From Asanoa iriomotensis (GTDB lineage: Bacteria > Actinomycetota > Actinomycetes > Mycobacteriales > Micromonosporaceae), in assembly GCF_016862515.1 (NCBI RefSeq), contig NZ_BONC01000027.1, forward strand, positions 1 to 64,000: a stretch of DNA of 64,000 bases. The letters run 5' to 3'. The translations under genes were made by a program, and so were the position numbers. Positions 45,358 to 54,238 of the stretch are shown here, piece by piece (position 1 is the first letter of the stretch; each line of letters begins with the position of its first letter). Under the pieces are notes generated by a model. That model saw nothing but the letters and a program-made list of their open reading frames with translations, ran no database searches and was not told the DNA's origin.

Positions 45358-46061
45358 CGACGGTCGACTACGTCCTCCGGCTGGGCGATGACGCGCTGAT
45401 CACCGCCCAGCGACTCGGCGCCTGGTACGCCGCCGGCCCCGAGATGGAGGAAGACGTCGCGCTGGCCAACATCGCGTTGGACCAGCTCGGCGCCGCGCGG
45501 CTGCTGCTGACCTATGCCGGCGAGCTCGAGGGTGCGGGGCGCGACGAGGACGCGCTGGCCTACCGACGCTCCGCAGGCGAGTTCCGCAACTGCCGGCTGG
45601 TCGAGCAGCCCGAGCCCGACTTCGCCTTCGTGATCGCCAAGCTGCTGCTGCTTTCTTCTTTCCAGCAGCCGCTGTACGAGGCCCTGGCCGCCGCTGGGGA
45701 CGAGCGGCTCGCGGCGATCGGCGGCAAGGCGTTGAAGGAGTCCGCCTACCACCTGGACCATGGGACACTGTGGACACTGCGGCTCGGTGACGGCACCGAC
45801 GAGTCGCACCGGCGCGTGCAGGAGGCGTTCGACACGCTGTGGCCGTACACCGGCGGCCTGTTCGTGGGTGACGCGGTTGGCCCGGTCGAGTTCGCGAGCC
45901 TGCGTGACACCTGGCAGTCCACAGTGGAAGACGTGCTGCGGCGCGCAACGCTGGAGGTGCCGTCGCCGTCGCCCGAGCCGACCGGGGACCGGCCGCAGCT
46001 CGTGGCGCTGCTCGCCGAGATGCAGGAGCTGCACCGTGCCCATCCGGGGGCCCGCTGGTGA
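45354..46061 (+). CDS. paaC: Phenylacetyl-CoA epoxidase structural subunit PaaC
   Basis: Ferritin-like protein of 235 residues that pairs with PaaA and supports the substrate channel. Conserved helices include DDALITAQRLGAWYAAGPEMEEDVALANIALDQLGAAR and the KESAYHLDHGTLW segment. The PaaC family keeps the fold but not a full di-iron site. GTG 45354 overlaps the paaB stop (GTGA). Confidence 0.94.
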   Translation: MTTVDYVLRLGDDALITAQRLGAWYAAGPEMEEDVALANIALDQLGAARLLLTYAGELEGAGRDEDALAYRRSAGEFRNCRLVEQPEPDFAFVIAKLLLLSSFQQPLYEALAAAGDERLAAIGGKALKESAYHLDHGTLWTLRLGDGTDESHRRVQEAFDTLWPYTGGLFVGDAVGPVEFASLRDTWQSTVEDVLRRATLEVPSPSPEPTGDRPQLVALLAEMQELHRAHPGARW

Positions 46062-46519
46062 CCGCGCGGGACGCGGTGGCCGCGGTCGTCGACCCGGAGC
46101 TGCGCGTGGTCACCATCGACGAGCTCGGCATCCTCCGCGACGTCGAGACCGACGACCGTGGGCACATCACGGTCACGATCACGCCGACCTACACCGGCTG
46201 CCCCGCGATGGACGTGATCCGGGCCGACATCGGTGCGGCCCTGCGCGCCGCCGGACACCTCGACCACGAGGTGCGCACGGTCTTCGCGCCGGCCTGGACC
46301 ACCGACTGGATCTCGCCCGGCGGCCGGGCCAAGCTCGCCGCGGCGGGTGTCGCGCCACCCGGGCCCACCCGGCCCGTCACGCTCTCGATCGCCGTCCGTT
46401 GCACGCATTGTGGCTCGCCAGACACCGAGCAGCTCAGCCGCTTCGGCTCGACCGCGTGCAAGGCGCTCTGGCGTTGCCGCGCCTGCGGCGAGCCGTTCGA
46501 CGCGATGAAGGCCTACTGA
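46058..46519 (+). CDS. paaD: Phenylacetate degradation protein PaaD
   Basis: Protein of 153 residues with a MIP18/SufT-like domain (VDPELRVVTIDELGILRDVE, TPTYTGCPAMDVI) and a C-terminal four-cysteine zinc-ribbon (CTHCGSPDTEQLS...CRACGEPF). It is thought to help mature the iron centre or cluster of the epoxidase. GTG 46058 overlaps the paaC stop (GTGA). Confidence 0.93.
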   Translation: MTARDAVAAVVDPELRVVTIDELGILRDVETDDRGHITVTITPTYTGCPAMDVIRADIGAALRAAGHLDHEVRTVFAPAWTTDWISPGGRAKLAAAGVAPPGPTRPVTLSIAVRCTHCGSPDTEQLSRFGSTACKALWRCRACGEPFDAMKAY

Positions 46520-46521
46520 CG

Positions 46522-47628
46522 ATGAGCGTGACGATCAGCCGACCGACCCGCCGGCGCCCGGTGTTCCACCCCCTGCCCGTCGCGGCCGTCGACCGGCTCA
46601 CCGACGACGCGGTCGCGATCACCTTCGCGGTGCCCGCGGAGCTGCGCGACCAGTTCGCCTTCCGGGCCGGGCAACACCTCACCGTGCGCAAGCCGGACGA
46701 CGGTGACGCGCGGCGCTCGTACTCCATCTGCTCGACACCCGCCGAGTTGGCGAGTGCGGGTCTGCTCCGGATCGGTGTCAAGGAGATCCCCGGCGGGGTG
46801 TTCTCCAGCTACGCGGCCACCGCGCTGCGGCGTGGCGACGCGATCGAGGTGATGCCGCCGCTGGGCAAGTTCACGTCGGCATTCGAGCCGGGCCGACGGC
46901 GGCACTACGGCGCGATCGCCGCCGGGTCGGGCATCACGCCGGTGCTGTCGCTGGTCGCCACGGCGCTCGCCGTCGAGGACGACAGCCGGTTCACCCTGCT
47001 CTACGGCAACCGCTACGCGCGCAGCGTGATGTTCGCCGACGAGCTGGGCGACCTCAAGGACCGGTACGCCGCCCGGCTGCACCTGGTGCACGTGCTCTCC
47101 CAGGAGCCCGGCGAGTCCGAGCTGCTCTCGGGCCGGATCGACGCGGACCGGCTGGCCCGGCTGCTCGACGTGCTGGTGCCCGCGAGCACCGTCGACGAGT
47201 GGTTCCTGTGCGGGCCGTACGGGCTGGTCACCGACGCCCGCAACGTGCTCGCCAACCGTGGCGTCCCCGGCGGGGCAGTGCACACCGAGCTGTTCCACGT
47301 CGACGACGTGCCCGAGCCGCCCCGCCGCCCGAGCACCGCCGACGACGCCGCGCCGGTCGAGGTCTCCGTGCTGCTCGACGGCCGGGTCTCGACGCTGCGG
47401 ATGCGCCGCGACGAGCGGGTCCTGGACGCGGCGCTGCGGGTGCGCTCCGAGCTGCCGTTCGCCTGCAAGGGCGGAGTCTGCTCGACCTGCCGGGCCCGGA
47501 TCGTCGAGGGCGAGGTCACGATGGCCCGCAACTACGCGCTGGAGCCCGACGAGGTGGCCCGCGGCTACGTGCTCACCTGCCAGTCGAGCCCGGTCAGCGA
47601 CAAGCTGGTCGTCGACTACGACGGCTGA
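46522..47628 (+). CDS. paaE: Phenylacetyl-CoA epoxidase reductase PaaE
   Basis: Protein of 368 residues that feeds electrons from NAD(P)H to PaaA. An FAD domain (about 15-115, RRSYSICS), an NAD(P)-binding domain (about 120-250, GAIAAGSGITPVLSL, EWFLCGPYGLV) and a plant-type [2Fe-2S] ferredoxin domain (about 275-365) with CKGGVCSTC and a last Cys in VLTCQS are all visible. ATG 46522 lies 2 bp after paaD. It ends the paa unit and its 3' end overlaps the SWIM gene by 13 bp. No paa ligase or ring-opening genes are in the window. Confidence 0.95.
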   Translation: MSVTISRPTRRRPVFHPLPVAAVDRLTDDAVAITFAVPAELRDQFAFRAGQHLTVRKPDDGDARRSYSICSTPAELASAGLLRIGVKEIPGGVFSSYAATALRRGDAIEVMPPLGKFTSAFEPGRRRHYGAIAAGSGITPVLSLVATALAVEDDSRFTLLYGNRYARSVMFADELGDLKDRYAARLHLVHVLSQEPGESELLSGRIDADRLARLLDVLVPASTVDEWFLCGPYGLVTDARNVLANRGVPGGAVHTELFHVDDVPEPPRRPSTADDAAPVEVSVLLDGRVSTLRMRRDERVLDAALRVRSELPFACKGGVCSTCRARIVEGEVTMARNYALEPDEVARGYVLTCQSSPVSDKLVVDYDG

Positions 47629-48437
47629 TCGTCGCCGAGCCCCCGGTAGACCGGGCGGAGCAGGTCGACCAGCGGGATGTGCCGCACCTTCACCGGCGGC
47701 GGTTCGAGCACGCGCAGCAACAGCTCGGGCGGCGCGGTCGCACCGCCCGGGAGTTCCTTGAGTTTTGCCAGCGACGTGGTGGATTCGTAGAAGCCGTCGA
47801 CGGTCAGCGGCCGGTCCGGCACGGCGAGGGGATCGGTCGGCGGTTCGTCGGCGGTCGGGCCGCGCAGAGCGCCGAGCAGCTCGTCGCGTGCCCGTCCCCG
47901 CCAGGCCAGCACGAGGAACGGGTCGTCGTCGAACGCCTCCGCGAGCAGGTAGAGCACCGCGGACAGGTGCTTGCACGGGAAGCCCCAGTCGGGGCAGGTG
48001 CAGCTCATGTCCAGGTCGGTCGGGAACAACGGCAGGCCGAGGTCGTCGAACACGGCCACGATCTGGGTCGGCATCTCACCGGCGAGCAGCTTGGCGCGGA
48101 ACACCGCCTGGTTGGCCAGCGCGTCCTCGACCCGGGTCCAGGCGCCCTGGTCGTACACCGGAATCTTGACTTCGATCTGGTACGGCTCGGCGCGCGAACC
48201 CTGCACCCGCGAGCGCACCCGGCCGGGTTCGAGGTCGAGGTCGAGCACCTGCCCGGCGCGGGCGTAACGCCGGCCGCGCTCCAGGCGCCCCTTGTCGCAG
48301 ATGCCCTCGAGGATGTCGATGAACCGGCGCGACCACCATTCCTCGCCGATCCGGCCGCGGCGCGAGCGGGCCTTGATGCCGCCCTCGACCTTGATCGCCT
48401 TGCCACCCTCGAACCAGCCGTCGGGACCGATCGGCAT
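47616..48437 (-). CDS. SWIM zinc-finger protein
   Basis: Protein of 273 residues. The SWIM motif CxCx(n)CxH is CTCPDWGFPCKH (about residues 143-154), which can bind DNA or protein. The N-terminal part (SRRGRIGEEWWSRRFIDILEGICDKGRLERGRRYARAGQVLDL) is typical of the actinobacterial SWIM partner of SNF2 proteins. ATG 48437 overlaps the stop of the SNF2 gene (ATGA), so the two are made together and probably form a complex. The cellular role of this pair is not established. Confidence 0.9.
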   Translation of the reverse strand: MPIGPDGWFEGGKAIKVEGGIKARSRRGRIGEEWWSRRFIDILEGICDKGRLERGRRYARAGQVLDLDLEPGRVRSRVQGSRAEPYQIEVKIPVYDQGAWTRVEDALANQAVFRAKLLAGEMPTQIVAVFDDLGLPLFPTDLDMSCTCPDWGFPCKHLSAVLYLLAEAFDDDPFLVLAWRGRARDELLGALRGPTADEPPTDPLAVPDRPLTVDGFYESTTSLAKLKELPGGATAPPELLLRVLEPPPVKVRHIPLVDLLRPVYRGLGDDQPS

Positions 48438-51268
48438 CAGCCCACCGCCTTCGGGTCGAGCGCGAACAGGTCGCGCAGCTCCTCGGTGGACAGCTCGGTC
48501 AGCCACTCCTCGCCGGTGCCCACGACCCGCTGGGCCAGCGCCTTCTTCCGCTCGATCAGCTCGTCGACCCGCTCCTCGATGGTGCCGGTGCAGACGAACT
48601 TGCGGACCTGGACGTTGCGGGCCTGCCCGATCCGGTACGCGCGGTCGGTCGCCTGATCCTCGACGGCGGGGTTCCACCACCGGTCGACGTGGATGACATG
48701 GTTGGCGGCGGTCAGGTTGAGTCCCGTGCCGGCGGCCTTGAGCGACAACAGGAAGATCATCGGCTCGGGGTCGGTCTGGAAGCGGTTGACCAACTCGTCC
48801 CGTCGCTGCTTCGACAGCCCGCCGTGCAGCCAGAGCACGGGTCGGTCGAGGTGGGCCGCCAGATAGGGCTGGAGCAGCGAGCCGAACTCGGCGTACTGGG
48901 TGAAGACCAGCGCCTTGTCGCCCTCTTCGACGATCTCCTCGGCCAACTCCTGCAGCCGGGCGAGCTTGCCGGACCGCCCGGCCAGCTTGGACCCGTCGCG
49001 CAACAGGTGGGCGGGGTGGTTGCAGACCTGCTTGAGCCGGGTCATGGCGGCCAGCACGTTGCCGCGCCGCTCGATGCCGGCGCTGGACCCGATCTTGTTC
49101 ATCATGTCGTCGACGACGGCCTGGTAGAGCGCGGCCTGCTCGGGGGTGAGCGGGCACCAGACCTTCATCTCCAGCTTCTCGGGCAGGTCGGAGATGATGG
49201 TCTTGTCGGTCTTGAGGCGCCGCAAGACGAAGGGCCCGGTAGCCCGCTTCAACGCGGCCGCGGCATCCTCGTCCTGCCGCACCTCGATGGGCTCCTGATA
49301 GCGGCGGCGGAAGGTCTTGGCGGGCCCGAGCAGGCCGGGATTGGCAAAGTCCATGATGGACCAGAGCTCGGCGAGATGATTCTCGACGGGCGTGCCGGTG
49401 AGCGCGAGCCGCGTCCGCGCGGGAATGGCCCGCACGGCCTGCGACTGCCGCGTCCCGGAGTTCTTGATTGCCTGCGCCTCGTCGCAGACGACCCGCCCCC
49501 ACTCGACTCCTTGCAACGCCTCGAGATCCCGCAACGCGGTGCCGTAGGTGGTGATCACGAGATCGGCACCCCCGAGCCGCTCCGCGTCCCGGGTGGCACC
49601 GTGATGCACATAGACATCAAGCGAAGGCGCGAACTTCTCGGCCTCCTTACGCCAGTTGCTGACGAGAGACATAGGACAGACAAGCAAAGTCGGGGAGACC
49701 GTTCCTCGTTCACGCTCGTTCACCAGCAGCGACAACGTCTGCGCCGTCTTGCCGAGCCCCATGTCGTCCGCGAGGATGCCGCCGATGCCTAGGCGCGTCA
49801 GGAAATCCAGCCACGAGAGGCCGCGTTCCTGGTACGGGCGCAGCGTTCCCTGGAAGGCCGCCGGTGTGCTGGTCGGGCGCAGGCGTTGGTCCGCGTCGCC
49901 TGAGAGGAGGTCGCCGAGCCAGCCGTCCGCGTCGACCGCTACCAGTGGCAGTTCCTCCTCGCCGCCCGCGGCGACCTGGCTCAGGACCTCGGCGATCGTC
50001 ATCTCGCCCGAGCGGTGCTGCTCGACCGCGCGGATCGCGGCCGACAGCTGTCGGTCGTCGAACTCGACCCAGCGGCCCTTGACCCGCAGCAGCGGCACCT
50101 TCAAGCGGGCCAGGTCGTGCAGGTCCGCGGCGCTGATCTCCTCGTCGCCGGCCATCAGGTCGACCTTGAAGTCGACCAGTTGGTCCTTGCCGACGCCCTG
50201 TGCCGCGAGCGCCTTGCCGCCCGGCGACGACGACTTGGCCCGCGTGGTCAGCTTCAGGCCCAGGCTCTTGCGGCCCGCCCACGCCGGCAGCTGGACCCCG
50301 AAGCCCGCCGCCTGCAGGAGGGGCGCGGCGTGTCTTAGAAAGGTGTACGCCGCCGCCGTGTCCAGGAGGGTCTCCGTCGGCTGCGCCTCGCGCAGGGCCT
50401 CGTCGAGCGGCGGGAACAGGCGGACCGCGCGGCCCAGGCCGGCGAGCAGCGTCTCGTCCGGGCGGGCCGGCAGGCCGGGCACGCGCTGGCCGGCCCAGAT
50501 CACGTCGGCGGGTACGTACAGCGACGGGTCGTCGACCGACTGCAGCGCGAACTCCAGGTCCCAGCGGTCCGTGGTCGGCAGCGGCTCGACCAGCCGGAAA
50601 CAGACCCGGACCGGCTCGTTGGCCTGGTGCGCCGCGCGGTGCCAGGCGTCGAGGGCCGTACGCAGCGCGGCCAGCTCCGGGCGCTGTGCCGTCGTCGCCG
50701 TGACCGTCGGGTCGTCGGCGGTCAGCGCACGCATCCACCGGTCGGCGACCGGCGCCTTCGGGCCGGGGCGGTGGCCGAGCAGCAGGCGGTCGGGCAGCGC
50801 GCGCCGGGCGGCCGCGTCCGTGAAGGCGTCCAGCAGCTCGCGCAGCACGTCGCCGGGCGGGGGCGCGCCCAGCGACCGGACCGCGTCCGGCATCGCCGCC
50901 GCCAGCTCGCGGAACGCGGTGGCGTCCCGGCCCGTGAGCACCGGGCGCCAGCGGGCGGCGTGTGCGCCGTCCGCAGTGACCAGCCCCGGGAGCAGGCGGC
51001 CGCGGCGGAGCAGGCCTCGTGCGTACGCCGCGACCACCGCGAGGTAACGCAGGTCACCGCCGGGTGTCCAGTCGGGATCGTCGTCCGCCAGCAGGTCGAG
51101 GGCCTCGGCCGGCGACAGCAGCCGCGCCTCGACGGGCACCGGGGCCAGCGCGTCGTCGACCGGCAGCGTGAGCGTCAGTGTGGCCGGTTCGCCGGGAACG
51201 TCGGGTAGCGCGGTCTCGCCCCAGAGGCCCAACCGCCCGCCGGCCCAGACGCCGTGAACCACCTTCAC
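48437..51268 (-). CDS. SNF2-family DNA-dependent ATPase
   Basis: Protein of 943 residues. The N-terminal 470 residues contain the domain found in bacterial SNF2 proteins of the HepA/RapA-like group (WAGRKSLGLKLTTRAK). The core has Walker A DDMGLGKT with Lys507, the DEAQ box in VVCDEAQAIKNS, LTGTPVENHLAELWSIMDF, and C-terminal motifs VFTQYAEFGSLLQPYL, WLHGGLSKQRRDELV and ATDRAYRIGQ. It should translocate on double-stranded DNA or remodel nucleoprotein. The SWIM protein is encoded in overlap. ATG 51268 is the start, divergent from mqnC by 86 bp. Confidence 0.94.
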   Translation of the reverse strand: MKVVHGVWAGGRLGLWGETALPDVPGEPATLTLTLPVDDALAPVPVEARLLSPAEALDLLADDDPDWTPGGDLRYLAVVAAYARGLLRRGRLLPGLVTADGAHAARWRPVLTGRDATAFRELAAAMPDAVRSLGAPPPGDVLRELLDAFTDAAARRALPDRLLLGHRPGPKAPVADRWMRALTADDPTVTATTAQRPELAALRTALDAWHRAAHQANEPVRVCFRLVEPLPTTDRWDLEFALQSVDDPSLYVPADVIWAGQRVPGLPARPDETLLAGLGRAVRLFPPLDEALREAQPTETLLDTAAAYTFLRHAAPLLQAAGFGVQLPAWAGRKSLGLKLTTRAKSSSPGGKALAAQGVGKDQLVDFKVDLMAGDEEISAADLHDLARLKVPLLRVKGRWVEFDDRQLSAAIRAVEQHRSGEMTIAEVLSQVAAGGEEELPLVAVDADGWLGDLLSGDADQRLRPTSTPAAFQGTLRPYQERGLSWLDFLTRLGIGGILADDMGLGKTAQTLSLLVNERERGTVSPTLLVCPMSLVSNWRKEAEKFAPSLDVYVHHGATRDAERLGGADLVITTYGTALRDLEALQGVEWGRVVCDEAQAIKNSGTRQSQAVRAIPARTRLALTGTPVENHLAELWSIMDFANPGLLGPAKTFRRRYQEPIEVRQDEDAAAALKRATGPFVLRRLKTDKTIISDLPEKLEMKVWCPLTPEQAALYQAVVDDMMNKIGSSAGIERRGNVLAAMTRLKQVCNHPAHLLRDGSKLAGRSGKLARLQELAEEIVEEGDKALVFTQYAEFGSLLQPYLAAHLDRPVLWLHGGLSKQRRDELVNRFQTDPEPMIFLLSLKAAGTGLNLTAANHVIHVDRWWNPAVEDQATDRAYRIGQARNVQVRKFVCTGTIEERVDELIERKKALAQRVVGTGEEWLTELSTEELRDLFALDPKAVG

Positions 51269-51341
51269 CCCGACAAACCCCTTCTACGCGACGCTCGACA
51301 CTACCCGCGCGGTCCACGCGGCTGCCTGTCCGGCGCGGGGC

Positions 51342-51347
51342 TAGGCT
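51342..51347 (+). promoter_or_regulatory. -10-like hexamer TAGGCT, 7 nt before mqnC
   Basis: TAGGCT followed by 7 nt and GTG 51355, the same leaderless layout as at the STAS and UbiX genes. Confidence 0.42.
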
Positions 51348-51354
51348 CGGTCCC

Positions 51355-52545
51355 GTGGAGAATCGGCGGGAGATCGACGACGCACTGCAACGAGGTGCCG
51401 ACGGCGGGCGGATCACCGCCGAGGAGGCCTTGCTGCTTTACACCGAGGCGCCGTTCCATGCGCTGGGCGAGGCGGCCGACGCGGTGCGGCGCCGCCGTTA
51501 CCCGGACGGCATCGTCACGTACCTGATCGACCGCAACATCAACTACACCAACGTCTGCGTGACGGCCTGCAAGTTCTGCGCCTTCTACCGGGCGCCGAAG
51601 CACGCGCAGGGCTGGACCCACCCGACGGAGGAGATCCTGCGCCGCTGCGGCGAGGCCGTCGAGCTGGGCGCGACGCAGGTGATGCTCCAGGGCGGACACC
51701 ACCCGGAGTACGGCGTCGAGTACTACGAGGAGCTGTTCAGCTCGGTCAAGGCCGCGTACCCGCAGCTCGTCATCCACTCGATCGGGCCGTCCGAGATCCT
51801 GCACATGGCCAAGGTCTCCGGTGTCTCGCTGGACGAGGCGATCAGCCGGATCAAGGCAGCCGGCCTCGACTCCATCGCGGGCGCCGGCGCGGAGATGCTG
51901 CCCGACCGGCCGCGGCGGGCGATCGCCCCGCTCAAGGAGTCCGGCGCGCGCTGGCTCGAGGTCATGGAGATCGCGCACACGCTCGGCCTCGAGAGCACCG
52001 CCACCATGATGATGGGCACCGGCGAGACCAACGCCGAGCGGATCGAGCACCTGCGGATGATCCGCGACGTGCAGGACCGCACCCGCGGCTTCCGCGCCTT
52101 CATCCCGTGGACCTACCAGCCCGAGAACAACCACCTCAAGGGGCGCACGCAGGCCACGACGCTCGAATACCTGCGGCTGATCGCGGTCGCCCGGCTGTTC
52201 TTCGAGACCGTGCCCCACCTGCAGGCGTCCTGGTTGACCACCGGCAAGGACGTGGGCCAGCTCGCGCTGCACATGGGCGTCGACGACCTCGGTTCGATCA
52301 TGTTGGAGGAGAACGTCATCTCTTCCGCCGGTGCGCGGCATCGGTCCAACTTGCACGAGCTGATCTGGATGATCCGATCCGCCGGCCGCATCCCGGCGCA
52401 ACGGGACACGCTCTACAACCACCTGCGGGTGCACCACACACCGGCCGACGACCCGACCGACGACCGGGTGGTCTCGCACTTCTCGTCGATCGCGCTGCCC
52501 GGCGGTGGCGTCGGCACGGTCCTGCCGCTCGTCGACTCGCACTGA
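51355..52545 (+). CDS. mqnC: Cyclic dehypoxanthinyl futalosine synthase MqnC
   Basis: Radical SAM enzyme of 396 residues that cyclises dehypoxanthine futalosine in menaquinone synthesis. The [4Fe-4S] motif is Cys68, Cys72, Cys75 in NVCVTACKFCAFYRAPK. Typical segments include ATQVMLQGGHHPEYGVEYYEE, AGAGAEMLPDR, TATMMMGTGET and WTYQPENNHL. GTG 51355 is supported by TAGGCT at 51342. It is a single-gene unit, followed after about 175 nt by a strong terminator. Confidence 0.96.
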   Translation: MENRREIDDALQRGADGGRITAEEALLLYTEAPFHALGEAADAVRRRRYPDGIVTYLIDRNINYTNVCVTACKFCAFYRAPKHAQGWTHPTEEILRRCGEAVELGATQVMLQGGHHPEYGVEYYEELFSSVKAAYPQLVIHSIGPSEILHMAKVSGVSLDEAISRIKAAGLDSIAGAGAEMLPDRPRRAIAPLKESGARWLEVMEIAHTLGLESTATMMMGTGETNAERIEHLRMIRDVQDRTRGFRAFIPWTYQPENNHLKGRTQATTLEYLRLIAVARLFFETVPHLQASWLTTGKDVGQLALHMGVDDLGSIMLEENVISSAGARHRSNLHELIWMIRSAGRIPAQRDTLYNHLRVHHTPADDPTDDRVVSHFSSIALPGGGVGTVLPLVDSH

Positions 52546-52866
52546 AAAACGTTTCAGCGAGGCCTTCGGCAACATTTCGGCAACGGTCAGCACACGAATC
52601 GTGCCGCCTGCTAGCGGGCGCTTTTCGGCGGTCGATAGCGTCCCTGACGTCGCTACGACGTAGGCGACCCTAAGCGGGCCCATGAGACGCCGACCGCCAG
52701 AGCGGTCGTACATATAGAGCCGAGGCGGGATGGGAAACCATCCCGCCTCGGCGTTTTCCGGCCGATCTGGGCCTAGCGCCGCGCCGACCCGCACGGTTAC
52801 CGTGCGCTGTTCCCAGCCCCAGGTGCCACACAGGCATCATTCGCCTCACAGCCCCCAGAGGTTCAG
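52546..52866 (+). other. 321-bp gap after mqnC with hairpins and a strong terminator; possible small RNA or long 3' UTR
   Basis: No protein gene is seen. A short hairpin CTGAAA/TTTCAG (52542-52557) overlaps the mqnC stop. TTCGGCAAC is repeated in tandem at about 52565 and 52576. A 7-bp hairpin lies at 52691-52708, and a 15-bp terminator at 52719-52752. The stretch could be the mqnC 3' UTR or a small RNA. The 114 bp from 52753 to the next start would hold the promoter and leader of the LPVTG gene, but no clear elements were recognised. Confidence 0.45.
52719..52752 (+). terminator. Strong intrinsic terminator
   Basis: A perfect 15-bp GC-rich stem (52719-52733 with 52738-52752) closes a GAAA tetraloop and is followed by GTTTTCC. 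It ends the mqnC transcript or a small RNA and insulates the downstream LPVTG gene. Confidence 0.9.
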
Positions 52867-54054
52867 ATGAATTCGCGCTCGCGCGCCGCGCTCCTCCGCG
52901 CCGGTGCGGCCACGGCCATGGCGGTCGGCCTGGTCGCCGTCGCCGGACCGGCGTACGCCGCCGACGGCCCCAATGTGTCCGTCAACCCTGTCAGTTCGGT
53001 CATCGCGAAGGGCGTCAAGAAGGCCAACGCGAAGCCGTTCCAGGTGGATCTCCCCAACATCGGCAACGCCGATGCCACCGGGGTGACGGTCAAGCTCGAC
53101 CTTTCCAAGCTCGCCGCCGGGGTCGGGTTCATCCGCCCGGACGGTTGTGAGAAGACCGGGCGGGCGAAGTTCACCTGCGCGGTCGGTGACATCCCGGCCG
53201 GTCAGGACGTCGTCTTCGGGGTGCCGCTGTTCAGCACCAAGGCCATGGTCACCGACGACGCCGGCTACTTCTCGGTCACCGCGGTCGTTCCCGGTGACTC
53301 CGACACCGAGGACAACAGCGCCGACGTCTACGTCAAGGTGGAGCGGAAGACCTACGACCTGACGGTCTGGGCGCAGGACGTCTACGCCGAGGTGGTCGCC
53401 GACGGCGACGAGGACGGCGAGGAGAAGAAGACTCCGGTGCCGCCGGGCGGCACGGCGCCGCTCGACTCGGCGATCTTCAACCACGGCAGCAAGCGCGTGG
53501 TCGGCCTCGCCTACTCGGTCGAGGTGCCGGCGGGTGTCTCCTTCGCGTCCGTGCCCGCGGACTGCTACGCCGTGGAGGCCGAGACCCCGACACTTTCCTG
53601 CGAGAACGACGAGGTCGTGTTGAAGCCGGGCGAGGTGTTCCTGCCGGGCCTCACGGTCAAGGTCGACCACGGCACCGCCGCTGGTACACACCCCGGCGGG
53701 CTGGTCTACGCGGTCGCGCTCGAGCCGGGCGCCGACGACGCGGAGCAGCCCGGCGACGAGGCGCGGATGGCGACCCAGGGTCAGCGTCGCGTGCTGTCCG
53801 ACGCGGATCCCACCGACAACTGGGCCTTCTTCGACGTGTTCGTCGGGACCGCGCCGACGCAGGAGCCGAGCCCGTCGCCGAGCGAGCCCGGCAACCCGGG
53901 CAATCCGGGTGGCGGCAGCGGCGGTGGCGACGGCGGCCTGCCGGTGACCGGTCCGCAGACGGCGTTGATCGCCGGCGTCGGTGCGGCCGTCCTCGCCGGC
54001 GGCATCGTGCTGCTCCTGGCGTTGCGCCGGCGTCGCACGTTCTCCGCGGAGTAG
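52867..54054 (+). CDS. LPVTG surface protein (sortase substrate), copy 1
   Basis: Protein of 395 residues. A signal peptide (RAGAATAMAVGLVAVAGPAYA, cut after about residue 31) leads to two DUF11/CARDB-like beta domains (about 35-160 and 165-310; PNIGNADATGVTVKLDLSKL). A Pro/Gly/Ser linker follows, then a C-terminal sorting signal: LPVTG, a hydrophobic helix (about 20 residues) and RRRR. A sortase should cut after Thr and attach it to the cell wall. No sortase gene is in the window. It is a neighbour and probable paralogue of the next gene. ATG 52867 follows AGAGG. Confidence 0.87.
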   Translation: MNSRSRAALLRAGAATAMAVGLVAVAGPAYAADGPNVSVNPVSSVIAKGVKKANAKPFQVDLPNIGNADATGVTVKLDLSKLAAGVGFIRPDGCEKTGRAKFTCAVGDIPAGQDVVFGVPLFSTKAMVTDDAGYFSVTAVVPGDSDTEDNSADVYVKVERKTYDLTVWAQDVYAEVVADGDEDGEEKKTPVPPGGTAPLDSAIFNHGSKRVVGLAYSVEVPAGVSFASVPADCYAVEAETPTLSCENDEVVLKPGEVFLPGLTVKVDHGTAAGTHPGGLVYAVALEPGADDAEQPGDEARMATQGQRRVLSDADPTDNWAFFDVFVGTAPTQEPSPSPSEPGNPGNPGGGSGGGDGGLPVTGPQTALIAGVGAAVLAGGIVLLLALRRRRTFSAE

Positions 54055-54133
54055 GCCGCGCATCGTTTCTGGTCACTGGCCGATCACTGTGAGCTTGCTG
54101 TGAATCCACCGTTCGGTCAATGTCCCGAAGCCT

Positions 54134-54150
54134 TTAGGTTCTCTTAGGTT
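54134..54150. repeat. Direct repeat TTAGGTT, twice with a 10-bp period
   Basis: TTAGGTT occurs at 54134-54140 and 54144-54150, about 90 bp upstream of the second LPVTG gene and in the 184-bp gap between the two. A period of one helical turn suggests two protein contacts on one face. The half-site resembles those of DtxR/IdeR boxes, but the spacing does not. Confidence 0.35.
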
Positions 54151-54238
54151 TCCAGCTCAGAACAGGGGCAGCGCGGCATGATCGCCAGCCGCTAACGTCC
54201 TCGCTCATATTCCCTTCCTTTACCCCCGGGGGACTTTC

